From JAIBJN01 sp963699495 (lineage in GTDB: Bacteria; Actinomycetota; Thermoleophilia; Gaiellales; Gaiellaceae): a DNA stretch of 64,000 bases. A program made the translations under genes and the position numbers. The notes beneath the pieces were generated by a model, which saw only the letters and a program-made list of their open reading frames with translations, did not search any database and was not told the DNA's origin. Below, piece by piece: positions 1 through 7,517 of the stretch (the stretch's first letter is position 1; each line of letters starts with the position of its first letter). The stretch is from positions 62,001 through 126,000 of the forward strand of contig CAVOUB010000008.1 of the NCBI GenBank assembly GCA_963699495.1. Reading direction: 5' to 3'.

Positions 1-720
1 CAGCGTCTTGTGGGTCGTCGAGGTGACGTAATCGCAGTGCGGGACCGGGTTCGGGTGAAGCCCGGCCGCGACGAGCCCGGCGATGTGGGCCATGTCGCAG
101 AGGAGCAGCGCGCCGACCTCGTCCGCGATCGCGCGGAAGCGGTCGGCCTCGATCGTCCGCGGGTACGCGGACGCGCCGCAGACGATCAGCTTCGGCCGGT
201 GCTCCTTCGCGAGGCGCTCAACCTCGTCGAAGTCGATCAGGCCGGTCTCCCGGTCGACGCCGTAGCCGGCGACGTCGTAGAGCTTCCCGGAGAAGTTCAC
301 CTTGAGCCCGTGCGTGAGGTGGCCGCCGTGGTCGAGCCGCATTGCGAGGATGGCGTCGCCGGGGTCGAGACAGCTGAAGTAGACGGCCATGTTCGTCTGC
401 GCGCCCGCGTGCGGTTGCACGTTGGCGTGCTCCGCGCCGAAGAGGGTCTTCGCCCTGTCGATGGCGAGCTGCTCGATCTCGTCGACGACCTCGCACCCGC
501 CGTAGTACCGCCGGCCGGGGTAGCCCTCGGCGTACTTGTTCGTCGGGACGCTCCCCACGGCCTCGAACACCGAGGGCCAGGTGAAGTTCTCGGACGCGAT
601 CAGCTCGATCGTGCCGCGCTGGCGCTCGAGCTCGCGACCGATCAGCTCGACGAGGTCGGGATCGACGTCCGCGAGCGCGGCGCGCCGCAGCTCCTCGAGG
701 GTCTCCACCGCGACAGCCAT
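1..720 (-). CDS. glyA: Serine hydroxymethyltransferase, N-terminal 240 residues (cut by window edge)
   Basis: PLP enzyme interconverting serine and glycine with tetrahydrofolate, the main source of one-carbon units. Reading the minus strand from the ATG at 720 gives an open frame to the edge with the SHMT hallmarks LIASENF near residue 40, NKYAEGYPGRRYYGG near residue 62, and STTHKT at the very edge, which contains the lysine (about residue 238) that forms the Schiff base with PLP. The C-terminal ~180 residues lie outside the window. Long plus-strand frames across the same bases are shadows. The assignment is safe because several invariant blocks are present in order. Confidence 0.95.
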   Translation of the reverse strand, partial: MAVAVETLEELRRAALADVDPDLVELIGRELERQRGTIELIASENFTWPSVFEAVGSVPTNKYAEGYPGRRYYGGCEVVDEIEQLAIDRAKTLFGAEHANVQPHAGAQTNMAVYFSCLDPGDAILAMRLDHGGHLTHGLKVNFSGKLYDVAGYGVDRETGLIDFDEVERLAKEHRPKLIVCGASAYPRTIEADRFRAIADEVGALLLCDMAHIAGLVAAGLHPNPVPHCDYVTSTTHKTL

Positions 721-779
721 CCGTGCCACTTTACTGTCCTGCACTGGACGGGCAAGCCGCTCCGTGCAATCTTGAGTGA

Positions 780-1070
780 GTGGGGATTGTGGGGATCCTG
801 GCCGTTGCGGCGCTCGTCGTCGTTCCGCTCGTCCGCGAGTACGCGGACTTCCGCCGTGCGTGGGGGCTCGGGCGGATGTCGGCGCTCGGGGTGACCGGGC
901 TCGTCATCCCGGCCACCGCGATCGGGCTCGCCGTCGCGCTCCCGTTCGGGAACTGGCCCTTCGTGCAGTGGGGCGTGACCGTGGCCGCGGCGCTCGCGGC
1001 CTACTCGCTCGCCGTGCGCGCGGTCGAAGGCGTGCTCGCGCCGGAGCGGGCCTCCTCCCACTCGCGCTGA
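780..1070 (+). CDS. Small hypothetical membrane protein
   Basis: A 96-residue frame starting with GTG at 780. It has an N-terminal hydrophobic helix (residues ~2-18) and two more hydrophobic stretches (~35-55 and ~62-85), so two or three membrane passes are likely. No family is recognised. It is divergent from glyA with a 59-base gap and its 3' end overlaps the tail of the convergent epimerase gene by 70 bases, which is unusually long for this compact genome. A real gene is plausible because the composition is strongly hydrophobic and ordered, but the overlap and lack of a clear ribosome-binding site leave doubt. Confidence 0.5.
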   Translation: MGIVGILAVAALVVVPLVREYADFRRAWGLGRMSALGVTGLVIPATAIGLAVALPFGNWPFVQWGVTVAAALAAYSLAVRAVEGVLAPERASSHSR

Positions 1071-2095
1071 GAAACGCCGGCCACGTCGTCCTCCGGCTCG
1101 AGGGCGGGGCCGACGGTTCGCTGGTGCTTGATCACGTCTGCGAGGACCACGTCGAGGTCGAGCGTGGCCTGCCAGCCGACCGCGCCGGCGATCTTCTCCG
1201 TGGCGGGGACGCGGTGGTACATGTCCTCGATGCCGAGCCCGTAGACCTCCTCGTACGGGACGAACTGGAGCTCGGAGTCTGAGCGCGTCATCTCGAGCAC
1301 CCGCCGGGAGAGGTCGAGGATGCTGATCGACTGCTGGGAGCCGACGTTGTAGATCTCGCCGCTCGTGGCCGGGCTGTCCATGAGGGCGGAGAGCGCGCGG
1401 ACGGTGTCGGCGACGTGGCAGAAGCAGCGCGTCTGCGTCCCGTCGCCGTGGATCTCCAGCGGCCGGCCGGCGAGGGCCCGCTCGACGAAGCGCGGGATGA
1501 CCATCCCGTACTGGCCGCTCTGCCGCGGGCCGACCGTGTTGAAGAGGCGGGCGATCACGCAGTCGAGCCCGCGCTCCTGGTGGTAGGCCAGCGCGAGGAG
1601 CTCGTCCATCGCCTTCGAGTCGGCGTACGCCCAGCGGCGCGTGGTGGTGGGGCCGTAGACTCGGCGTGCGTCCTCAGGGAGCGGCGTCCGGTCGCGGTGG
1701 TCGCCGTAGACCTCCGAGGTGGACGCGAGGAGCACGCGCTTCCCGAAGCGGTGCGCGTGCTCGAGGACGACCTCGGTCCCGCGCACGTTCGTCAGCAGCG
1801 TGCGAACGGGCTGCTCGACGATGAGGCGCACGCCGACCGCGGCCGCCAGGTGGTAGACGACGTCGCACTTGTAGACCAGCTCGTTGACGACGGTCGGCGA
1901 GAGCACGGAGTCGACGACCAGGTGGAAGTCCCACCGCTCGCGCAGGTGCGCCACGTTTTCCAGCGAGCCGGTGGAGAGGTCGTCGAGCGCGTAGACCTCC
2001 CAGCCGTCGTTGAGCAAGGCCTCGCAGAGGTGCGAGCCGATGAACCCGGCGCCGCCGGTGACGAGCGCCCTGCGCCGTGTCGGGGTCGGCTCCAC
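1001..2095 (-). CDS. NAD-dependent epimerase/dehydratase (extended SDR, sugar-nucleotide type)
   Basis: Extended short-chain dehydrogenase acting on nucleotide sugars (UDP-glucose/glucuronate 4-epimerase, UDP-xylose synthase or similar). The Rossmann motif GGAGFIGS is at residues 14-21, the catalytic YADSK (YxxxK) near residue 155 and a downstream TSEVYGD block carries the catalytic Ser/Thr region. The C-terminal part (IYNVGSQQSISILDL, then GWQATLDLDVVLADVI) matches the sugar-binding half of this family. Length 364 is slightly long owing to a C-terminal tail of ~35 residues that overlaps the convergent small membrane gene. Exact substrate cannot be read from sequence. It could feed the surface-polysaccharide locus 20 kb downstream. 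Confidence 0.88.
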   Translation of the reverse strand: MEPTPTRRRALVTGGAGFIGSHLCEALLNDGWEVYALDDLSTGSLENVAHLRERWDFHLVVDSVLSPTVVNELVYKCDVVYHLAAAVGVRLIVEQPVRTLLTNVRGTEVVLEHAHRFGKRVLLASTSEVYGDHRDRTPLPEDARRVYGPTTTRRWAYADSKAMDELLALAYHQERGLDCVIARLFNTVGPRQSGQYGMVIPRFVERALAGRPLEIHGDGTQTRCFCHVADTVRALSALMDSPATSGEIYNVGSQQSISILDLSRRVLEMTRSDSELQFVPYEEVYGLGIEDMYHRVPATEKIAGAVGWQATLDLDVVLADVIKHQRTVGPALEPEDDVAGVSQREWEEARSGASTPSTARTASE

Positions 2096-2105
2096 AGGCC
2101 TGAGT

Positions 2106-2720
2106 CTAGCCTCCGGCCCCTACGGAGAGCGCCTCCCGTGCACGCGCCAGCGCCTCTTCGGCGGGCACGGCACCCTCGCGGAGGACCACCGGCTCGAGGC
2201 CGGTAAGGTCGACCACGGTGGACGGCGTCCCGGGCAGCTCCCCTGCGTCGACGACCGCGCCGCAGCTGTCGAGGATCTCCGGTGGGATGTCCGCGACGCG
2301 CGCGGGATCCGGCTCCCCGTGGCGGTTCGCGCTGGTGGCTGCGACGGCCCCAACGCGGCTGACGACCTCGAAGGCCGGGGCCGGGAGGACCGGGACACGG
2401 ATGCCGATCGTCTCCGGCCTCGTCCCGGAGAGCCAGCGGAAGCGGCGTGCAGGGTTCGGCAAGACGAGCGTGTACGGGCCGGGGAGCACGGCGCGCGCGA
2501 CGACCGCCGCACGGCCGCGCGCCTCGGGCACCGCGTCGAGGATTGCGTCCAGATCGGCCGCGAGCAGCGCGACCGGCATCGTCTCGGGCCGCTGCTTCGC
2601 AGCGTGCAGGCGCCGGCAGTGCCTCTCCCGGTAGGCGTCCGCGCAGAGCCCGTAGACCGTGTCCGTCGGGAGGACGACGAGCTGCCCGGCCCGCACCGCG
2701 GCGACGGCTTCCTCGCTCAC
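2106..2720 (-). CDS. tsaC: L-threonylcarbamoyladenylate synthase (Sua5/YciO/YrdC)
   Basis: Makes threonylcarbamoyl-AMP from threonine, bicarbonate and ATP for the t6A37 modification of ANN-decoding tRNAs. The YrdC signature LVVLPTDTVYGLCADA lies near the N terminus, followed by KQRPETMPVALL and SANRHGEPDP, all core blocks of the family. A longer in-frame start at 2864 exists but adds an unrelated, low-complexity leader through the palindromic element. I chose the GTG at 2720 because GGAGGGG sits six bases upstream and the protein then begins exactly where the family does (204 residues). Last gene of the rpmE-prfA-prmC block, a common arrangement. Confidence 0.9.
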   Translation of the reverse strand: MSEEAVAAVRAGQLVVLPTDTVYGLCADAYRERHCRRLHAAKQRPETMPVALLAADLDAILDAVPEARGRAAVVARAVLPGPYTLVLPNPARRFRWLSGTRPETIGIRVPVLPAPAFEVVSRVGAVAATSANRHGEPDPARVADIPPEILDSCGAVVDAGELPGTPSTVVDLTGLEPVVLREGAVPAEEALARAREALSVGAGG

Positions 2721-2741
2721 GGATGTCCCCTCCGGCCACGT

Positions 2742-2910
2742 CCGGGGTCTGACCCCGGCCGGGGCGTTTTGGCGCCGTGTCCTGTTGGGCCGCCTGTGGA
2801 ATCCGTCCGTCACGGTGGACAGTCTTGACGGCCCGGCGAGGGCAACGGCGACCCGTAATTCCACAGGCCACGCCGATTTCGGACACGCCCGGGGTCAGAC
2901 CCCGGGCGTG
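2742..2910. repeat. BIME-like element: two REP-type palindromes enclosing nested inverted repeats
   Basis: Between tsaC and prmC. A 17-base perfect palindrome CCGGGGTCTGACCCCGG (2742-2758) and a 27-base one (2884-2910, 13-bp arms around a single base) share the core GGGGTC-N-GACCCC. Inside them lie an 11-bp inverted pair GCCTGTGGAAT (2792-2802) / ATTCCACAGGC (2858-2868) and a 6-bp pair CCGTCA (2807-2812) / TGACGG (2826-2831). The whole can fold as one cruciform-like structure. This is the geometry of a REP doublet (BIME) or small MITE inserted between two genes of an operon. No transposase is nearby. Confidence 0.6.
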
Positions 2911-2914
2911 GCTG

Positions 2915-3742
2915 CTAGGGACGGCGCGCTTCGACGGCTCGGTCGCGGCCGGCGAGGTCAGGGGTGCAACGCACCCCGTCGTAGCCGAGGGCGGCAAGGC
3001 CGGCCGCCACTTCGGCGGCCTGGCCGTCGCCGCATTCGAGGACGAGGCGCCCGCCTGCTGGGAGGACGCCGCAGGCGGCGCTTGCGACCTGCTCCCAGAC
3101 GCCCTCCCCGACCACCGCGCCGTACGGCTCGTAGAGTCGGATCTCGGGCTGGAGCGAGTCGTACTCCTCCGGGGACACGTACGGGGGATTGGAGACGACG
3201 AGGTCGAAGGGCCCTTCCAGCCCGTCGAGGAGGTCGCCGCGGCGAAGCTCGACGCGCCGACCGAGGCCGGTGCGCTCCAGGTTCTCGCGCGCGAGGGCGA
3301 GCGCGCCGGCGTCGCGATCGACCGCCACCACCCGGGCGCCGCAATGCTCGTCGGCGATCGCCAGCGCGATCGCGCCTGAGCCGGTGCCGACGTCGAGAAC
3401 ACGCGGCGACTCGAGGCCCCTGAGGTAGTCCAGGCAGCGCTCGACGACCACCTCGGTCTCGGGTCGCGGCACCAGGGCCCGCCCGTCCACCGCCAGCACG
3501 AGCCTGCGAAAACCCCACTCGCCGAGGACGTACGCCAGCGGCTCCCGCGCCCGCCGCCTCGCCACGAGCTCCCGCAGGCGCACGACCTCCGCATCCTCCA
3601 ACAGCCGGTCGGATGCGTAGAGCTCCGACCGCGACACCCCGAGGACATGGGCGACCAGCAGCTCCGCGTCGACACGCGGCGACGCCACGCCGGCCTCGTC
3701 GAGCTCCCGCGCGACCCCGTGCACCGAATCGAGGGGCCTCAC
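2915..3742 (-). CDS. prmC: Peptide chain release factor N5-glutamine methyltransferase
   Basis: Methylates the glutamine of the GGQ loop in release factors, using S-adenosylmethionine. It has an N-terminal helical domain (residues ~1-80), then the SAM-binding VLDVGTGSGAIALA and the diagnostic NPPY motif (VVSNPPYVSPEEY). 275 residues is the family length. The start is GTG at 3742, overlapping the TGA of prfA as GTGA, so the methyltransferase is translationally coupled to its own substrate. Open frame upstream of this start is merely the shadow of prfA. Confidence 0.95.
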   Translation of the reverse strand: MRPLDSVHGVARELDEAGVASPRVDAELLVAHVLGVSRSELYASDRLLEDAEVVRLRELVARRRAREPLAYVLGEWGFRRLVLAVDGRALVPRPETEVVVERCLDYLRGLESPRVLDVGTGSGAIALAIADEHCGARVVAVDRDAGALALARENLERTGLGRRVELRRGDLLDGLEGPFDLVVSNPPYVSPEEYDSLQPEIRLYEPYGAVVGEGVWEQVASAACGVLPAGGRLVLECGDGQAAEVAAGLAALGYDGVRCTPDLAGRDRAVEARRP

Positions 3743-4794
3743 GCGGTCGCGGCAGTCTCGAGCGCGCGCCGACGCTCCTCCGAGGTCAGCGCCTCGGTCA
3801 GCTCCTCGAGGTCGCCGTCGAGAATCCCGTCGAGCCGGTGGAGCGTGAGCTTGATCCGGTGGTCGGTGACGCGGTTCTCGGGGAAGTTGTAGGTGCGGAT
3901 CTTTTCGGCGCGGTCGCCGCTTCCGATCTGCGAGCGCCGCTGTGCGGAGAGCTCCTCCTGCTGGCGTCGAAGCTCTGCCTCGAGCAGCCGGGCGCGCAGG
4001 ACGCGCATCGCCTTCTGCTTGTTCTGGAGCTGGGACTTCTCGTCCTGCATCGCGACGACGATTCCGGTCGGAAGATGCGTGATCCGCACCGCCGAGTCCG
4101 TCGTGTTGACGCTCTGGCCGCCCGGGCCGGTCGAGCGGTAGACGTCGATCTTGAGGTCGTTCGGGTCGAGCTCGACATCGACGTCCTCCGCCTCGGGCAT
4201 CACGGCCACGGTCGCGGTGGAGGTGTGGATCCGCCCCTGGGACTCCGTCTCGGGAACCCGCTGCACGCGGTGCGTCCCGCCCTCGAACTTGAACACGGAG
4301 TAGGCGCCCTCGCCCTTGATCGCGAACGTGACGTCCTTGAAGCCGCCGCCGTCGCTCGGGCCGGAGCCGAGCGGCTCCCACTTGTAGCCCCGGCGCTCCG
4401 CGTAGCGCGTGAGCATGCGGAAGAGATCGCCCGCCCAGAGGGCCGCCTCGTCGCCGCCGGCTCCCTGGCGGATCTCGACGACGACGTCCTTCGAGTCGTT
4501 CGGGTCGCGCTCGACGAGCGCGACCTTCAGGTCCTCCTCCAGCCGCTCGAGCCGCTCCTCGATCTCGGGGATGAGCTCACGCAGGTCCGGGTCGGAGCGC
4601 GCCGCGTCGGCGTCCTCGCGCGCCTCGCGCCACTCCCGCGCGAGCTTGTACGGGCCCTCGAGCTCCTTCAAGCGCCGGCCGGCTTCTGCGGCGGAGTTCC
4701 GATCCGAGTAGAGCGCAGGGTCGTTCATCCGCTCCTGCGCCTCGACGTAGGAGCGCTCGAGCTCGTCGACCAGGCTGTCGATCTGGGCCGTCAT
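3739..4794 (-). CDS. prfA: Peptide chain release factor 1
   Basis: Terminates translation at UAA and UAG. The GGQ peptidyl-hydrolysis loop is intact (GPGGQSVNTTDSAVRITH), preceded by the coiled helical domain 1 (residues ~1-100) and the family block QGAGGDEAALWAGDLFRM. RF1 rather than RF2 is supported by length (351), the absence of an RF2-type programmed frameshift and its coupling to prmC. ATG at 4794. Downstream of a DUF6584-like gene with a 33-base gap in the rpmE block. Confidence 0.96.
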   Translation of the reverse strand: MTAQIDSLVDELERSYVEAQERMNDPALYSDRNSAAEAGRRLKELEGPYKLAREWREAREDADAARSDPDLRELIPEIEERLERLEEDLKVALVERDPNDSKDVVVEIRQGAGGDEAALWAGDLFRMLTRYAERRGYKWEPLGSGPSDGGGFKDVTFAIKGEGAYSVFKFEGGTHRVQRVPETESQGRIHTSTATVAVMPEAEDVDVELDPNDLKIDVYRSTGPGGQSVNTTDSAVRITHLPTGIVVAMQDEKSQLQNKQKAMRVLRARLLEAELRRQQEELSAQRRSQIGSGDRAEKIRTYNFPENRVTDHRIKLTLHRLDGILDGDLEELTEALTSEERRRALETAATA

Positions 4795-4827
4795 GACCGG
4801 CTCAGGATAGCCCCGCCGCCCCCGCGC

Positions 4828-5337
4828 CTAGAGGACGCGCTCAACCAGGTAGATCCAGCCCAGAACCCAGATCCCTGCGGTGAGCGCCACCAGCGCGAGC
4901 ACGACCAGGCAGCCGGCCGTGTCCATCGTCCCGCGGCCCGGGTCGGCTTCGTACGTGGGCGGGCCGGCCTTCCGCACCAACCCGTCGCCCTCCAGGCTCG
5001 GGCCGCCGAGCTCGGCGATTCGCTCGCGCACCGCCTGCGGGTAGCGGTCGAGCGGCGGCTTGACGGGGAGCGCACGCAGCATCTGCGCCGCGCTCCGGCC
5101 GCACCGCTCCTCGAAGGCCAGCCTCGCCTCGGCGCCGGCCTCGCCGCCGCAGTCCTCGGTGAGGTACCAGTACTTTCCGGCCGCCGGAAGGTCGCCCATC
5201 CGGTTGCAGACCTCGCCGAGGAGCCGGAGGGCGTCCTGTTGCTCGGGGGCCGTCCGCAGAAGCCCTTCCAGGCGGTCGCGCGCCTTCCACAGCCGCCCCG
5301 CGTCGATGTCCCCCCGCGCCCGTTCGAGCGCCCCCAC
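4828..5337 (-). CDS. DUF6584-like protein with C-terminal membrane anchor
   Basis: 169 residues. The N-terminal half looks like a single helical TPR-type module (alternating ALERARGDIDAGRLWKARD and LLGEVCNRMGDLPAAGKYW), which in my memory corresponds to the DUF6584 family; the C-terminal ~25 residues form one transmembrane helix. Function unknown. A cytoplasmic protein-interaction module tethered to the membrane is the simplest reading. It sits between DUF1385 (10-base gap) and prfA in the same orientation, so it is probably co-transcribed. Confidence 0.75.
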   Translation of the reverse strand: MGALERARGDIDAGRLWKARDRLEGLLRTAPEQQDALRLLGEVCNRMGDLPAAGKYWYLTEDCGGEAGAEARLAFEERCGRSAAQMLRALPVKPPLDRYPQAVRERIAELGGPSLEGDGLVRKAGPPTYEADPGRGTMDTAGCLVVLALVALTAGIWVLGWIYLVERVL

Positions 5338-5347
5338 AGCGTCCGCG

Positions 5348-6265
5348 CTAGGCCATGACCTCGACCTTGCGCTCCTCCGGTGTCAGCCGGCCTTCGAGGC
5401 GGAGCACCTCGCGGAGCGCGCGGATCGAGACCTCGATCTGGTCGAGGGAAGGATCCCGCGTCGTCAGTCGCTGGAGCCAGAGCCCCGGCGCCAGGATCGT
5501 GCGCAGGATGGGGTTCGTCGGGTGCTTGCCCGCGAAGCGGATCACCTCGTAGGCGATCCCGGCGATCACGGGCAGGAGCAGGATGCGCGAGACGATCAGC
5601 CAGAACCATCCAGGCTGGCCGACGAACGCGAACACGAAGATGGCGATCACCATCACGTAGAGAAGGAACGCGGTGCCGCAGCGGACGTGGATGAGGCTGT
5701 GACGCTGGACGGCCTCGGGCTCGAGCGGGTCGCCGGCCTCGTAGGCGTTGATCGCCTTGTGCTCGGCGGCGTGGTACTGGAAGACCCGTTTCAGGTCGGG
5801 CATGAAGCCCACGATCACGAGGTAGAGGATGAAGATCGACACGCGGATGACCCCCTCGACGACGACGAACCAGCCGGTCGAGTCGATCGGGAGCCAATTC
5901 GTGATCAGCGCGGGCGAGACCTTGAAGAGCAGGAGCGCGAAGCCGATCGCGATGCCGAAGGCGAAGAGAAGCTGCCCGCGCGAGAGCTCCGTCTGCACCT
6001 CCTCGCCCTCCTCCCCCTCCTCCTGCGCGGCGTAGTTCGCCGAGATGGCGAGCGCGCGGAAGCCGATGGCGAGCGACTCGCCGAGCGCGAAGACGCCCCG
6101 GACGACCGGGAGCCGCGCCCAGCGGTGCTTGAGGAGGAAGGACGAGATCGGCCGGTTGACCTCGGCGATCTCACCGTCCGGCTTGCGGACGGCGACCGAC
6201 CACGCGGACGGGCCGCGCATCATCACGCCCTCCAGCACAGCCTGGCCGCCGATGGGCGAGCTCAC
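5348..6265 (-). CDS. DUF1385 integral membrane protein
   Basis: 305 residues beginning IGGQAVLEGVMMRGP, the N-terminal signature of DUF1385. It has three or four hydrophobic helices in the middle and a conserved YHAAEHKAINAYEAGDPL block with two histidines; some databases describe the family as metal-dependent, but no activity is established as far as I know. The gene lies directly between rpmE (15-base gap) and the prfA side of the block, the same neighbourhood it occupies in many Gram-positive genomes. Function unknown. Confidence 0.9.
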   Translation of the reverse strand: MSSPIGGQAVLEGVMMRGPSAWSVAVRKPDGEIAEVNRPISSFLLKHRWARLPVVRGVFALGESLAIGFRALAISANYAAQEEGEEGEEVQTELSRGQLLFAFGIAIGFALLLFKVSPALITNWLPIDSTGWFVVVEGVIRVSIFILYLVIVGFMPDLKRVFQYHAAEHKAINAYEAGDPLEPEAVQRHSLIHVRCGTAFLLYVMVIAIFVFAFVGQPGWFWLIVSRILLLPVIAGIAYEVIRFAGKHPTNPILRTILAPGLWLQRLTTRDPSLDQIEVSIRALREVLRLEGRLTPEERKVEVMA

Positions 6266-6280
6266 GGCTGGGGATCCCCC

Positions 6281-6502
6281 TTACTGCTCGCTGCGGTTGG
6301 CCCCGGCCTTTTCCAGACGCCGCTGGAAGCGCTCGACGCGGCCGCCCGTGTCGACGAGCTTCTGCTTGCCGGTGTAGAACGGATGACACTCGGAGCAGAT
6401 CTCGACATGCAGCTCAGCCTTCGTGGAGCGGGTCTGGAACGTGTTCCCGCAGGAGCACGTGACGGTGGCAAGGACGTATTCGGGATGGATGTCGGTCTTC
6501 AT
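6281..6502 (-). CDS. rpmE: 50S ribosomal protein L31 (zinc-binding form)
   Basis: 73 residues starting MKTDIHPEY, with CSC near residues 16-18 and CSEC near 36-39, the four cysteines of the zinc-containing (C+) L31 type, followed by HPFYTGKQK. The ATG at 6502 matches the family start exactly. It is the first gene of the rpmE-DUF1385-prfA-prmC-tsaC series. The plus-strand frames over it are shadows. Confidence 0.97.
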   Translation of the reverse strand: MKTDIHPEYVLATVTCSCGNTFQTRSTKAELHVEICSECHPFYTGKQKLVDTGGRVERFQRRLEKAGANRSEQ

Positions 6503-6509
6503 GATCGGC

Positions 6510-7517
6510 CTAGCGGGGATCGGGCTTGAGGATACCAGAGGCCGTTTCGGCGGCCACGTTGCCGCCGGAGACGACGACCGCCACCGTCGCGCCCTCGACG
6601 CCGGGCACCTTGCCGGCCAGGAGCGCGGCCACGCCGGCCGCCGCTCCCGGCTCCGCGGCGAGCTTGGCGCGCTGGTACAGGAAGCGGAAGCCTTCCCCGA
6701 TCTCGTCCTCGGTGAGGAGGACGGACTCGACTCCGAGCCGGGCGCAGACCTCGACCGCAATCCGACCGGCGAAAGGTGCGTTGAGCGCGTCGGCGACCGA
6801 CTCGGGCCGGAGAGGCACGGGTTCTCCAGCCTCGAGTGCAACGTGAAGGGCGGCGGAGCCTTCGGGCTCGACGGCCACAATTCTCCGGTCGGGAAGCGCG
6901 GTCGCGATTCCCGAGACGAGGCCGCCGCCCCCGACGGGCACAACGACGACGTCGACGTCGGGGAGATCCTCGAGAATCTCGAGCCCCACGGTCCCCTGGC
7001 CCGCGACGACGAGCGGGTCGTCGAACGGATGGACGAGCGTCCGGCCGGTCTCGTTCTGAAGCCTCTCGACGCGGGCGAACGCTTCGAGGTGGTCAGCCGC
7101 GTCCTGATCGACTACCGCCCCATATTCCCTCGTCGCAGCGACCTTGAGCTCACTCGCCCCCTTCCAGGTGACGAGAAGGCAGTCGATGCCCTCGCGGGCA
7201 GAGCCCCACGCAAGCGCCTGCGCATGGTTGCCAGCGGAGATCGAGATGACGCCGCGCGCCTTTTCCTCCTGGGTGAGATCGGCGAGCTTCGTGAGCACAC
7301 CCCGCGGCTTGAAGCTCCCCGTCTTCTGCAGGAGCTCCGCCTTCAGGAACGCGCGCCCGCCGAAGGCGCGGCCCAGGGTCGCCGAGGAGAGGAGCGGCGT
7401 CCGGTGGAGGCGGCCGCGGATGACGGCCGCAGCTGCTTCTACATCTGCGTGTATTCGGGGCCGTCCCCGCCTTCGGGCGGAGTCAGCCGCCCGCCCTTCG
7501 CCGAGATCGCGCCGCAC
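6510..7517 (-). CDS. Threonine dehydratase-family PLP enzyme (start uncertain)
   Basis: Fold-type II PLP enzyme that deaminates threonine (or serine) to the 2-oxoacid and ammonia. SFKPRG carries the PLP lysine, SAGNHAQA the asparagine loop and VGGGGLVSGIA the phosphate-binding glycine loop. There is no C-terminal ACT regulatory domain, so it resembles the short catabolic type. Homology begins near 7450, just after the ETF-QO stop, but no ATG, GTG or TTG occurs in frame there. The nearest start is the GTG at 7517, which makes the gene overlap ETF-QO by 79 bases (335 residues). A rare ATA start at about 7453 or a sequence error are alternatives. Confidence 0.85.
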   Translation of the reverse strand: MRRDLGEGRAADSARRRGRPRIHADVEAAAAVIRGRLHRTPLLSSATLGRAFGGRAFLKAELLQKTGSFKPRGVLTKLADLTQEEKARGVISISAGNHAQALAWGSAREGIDCLLVTWKGASELKVAATREYGAVVDQDAADHLEAFARVERLQNETGRTLVHPFDDPLVVAGQGTVGLEILEDLPDVDVVVVPVGGGGLVSGIATALPDRRIVAVEPEGSAALHVALEAGEPVPLRPESVADALNAPFAGRIAVEVCARLGVESVLLTEDEIGEGFRFLYQRAKLAAEPGAAAGVAALLAGKVPGVEGATVAVVVSGGNVAAETASGILKPDPR

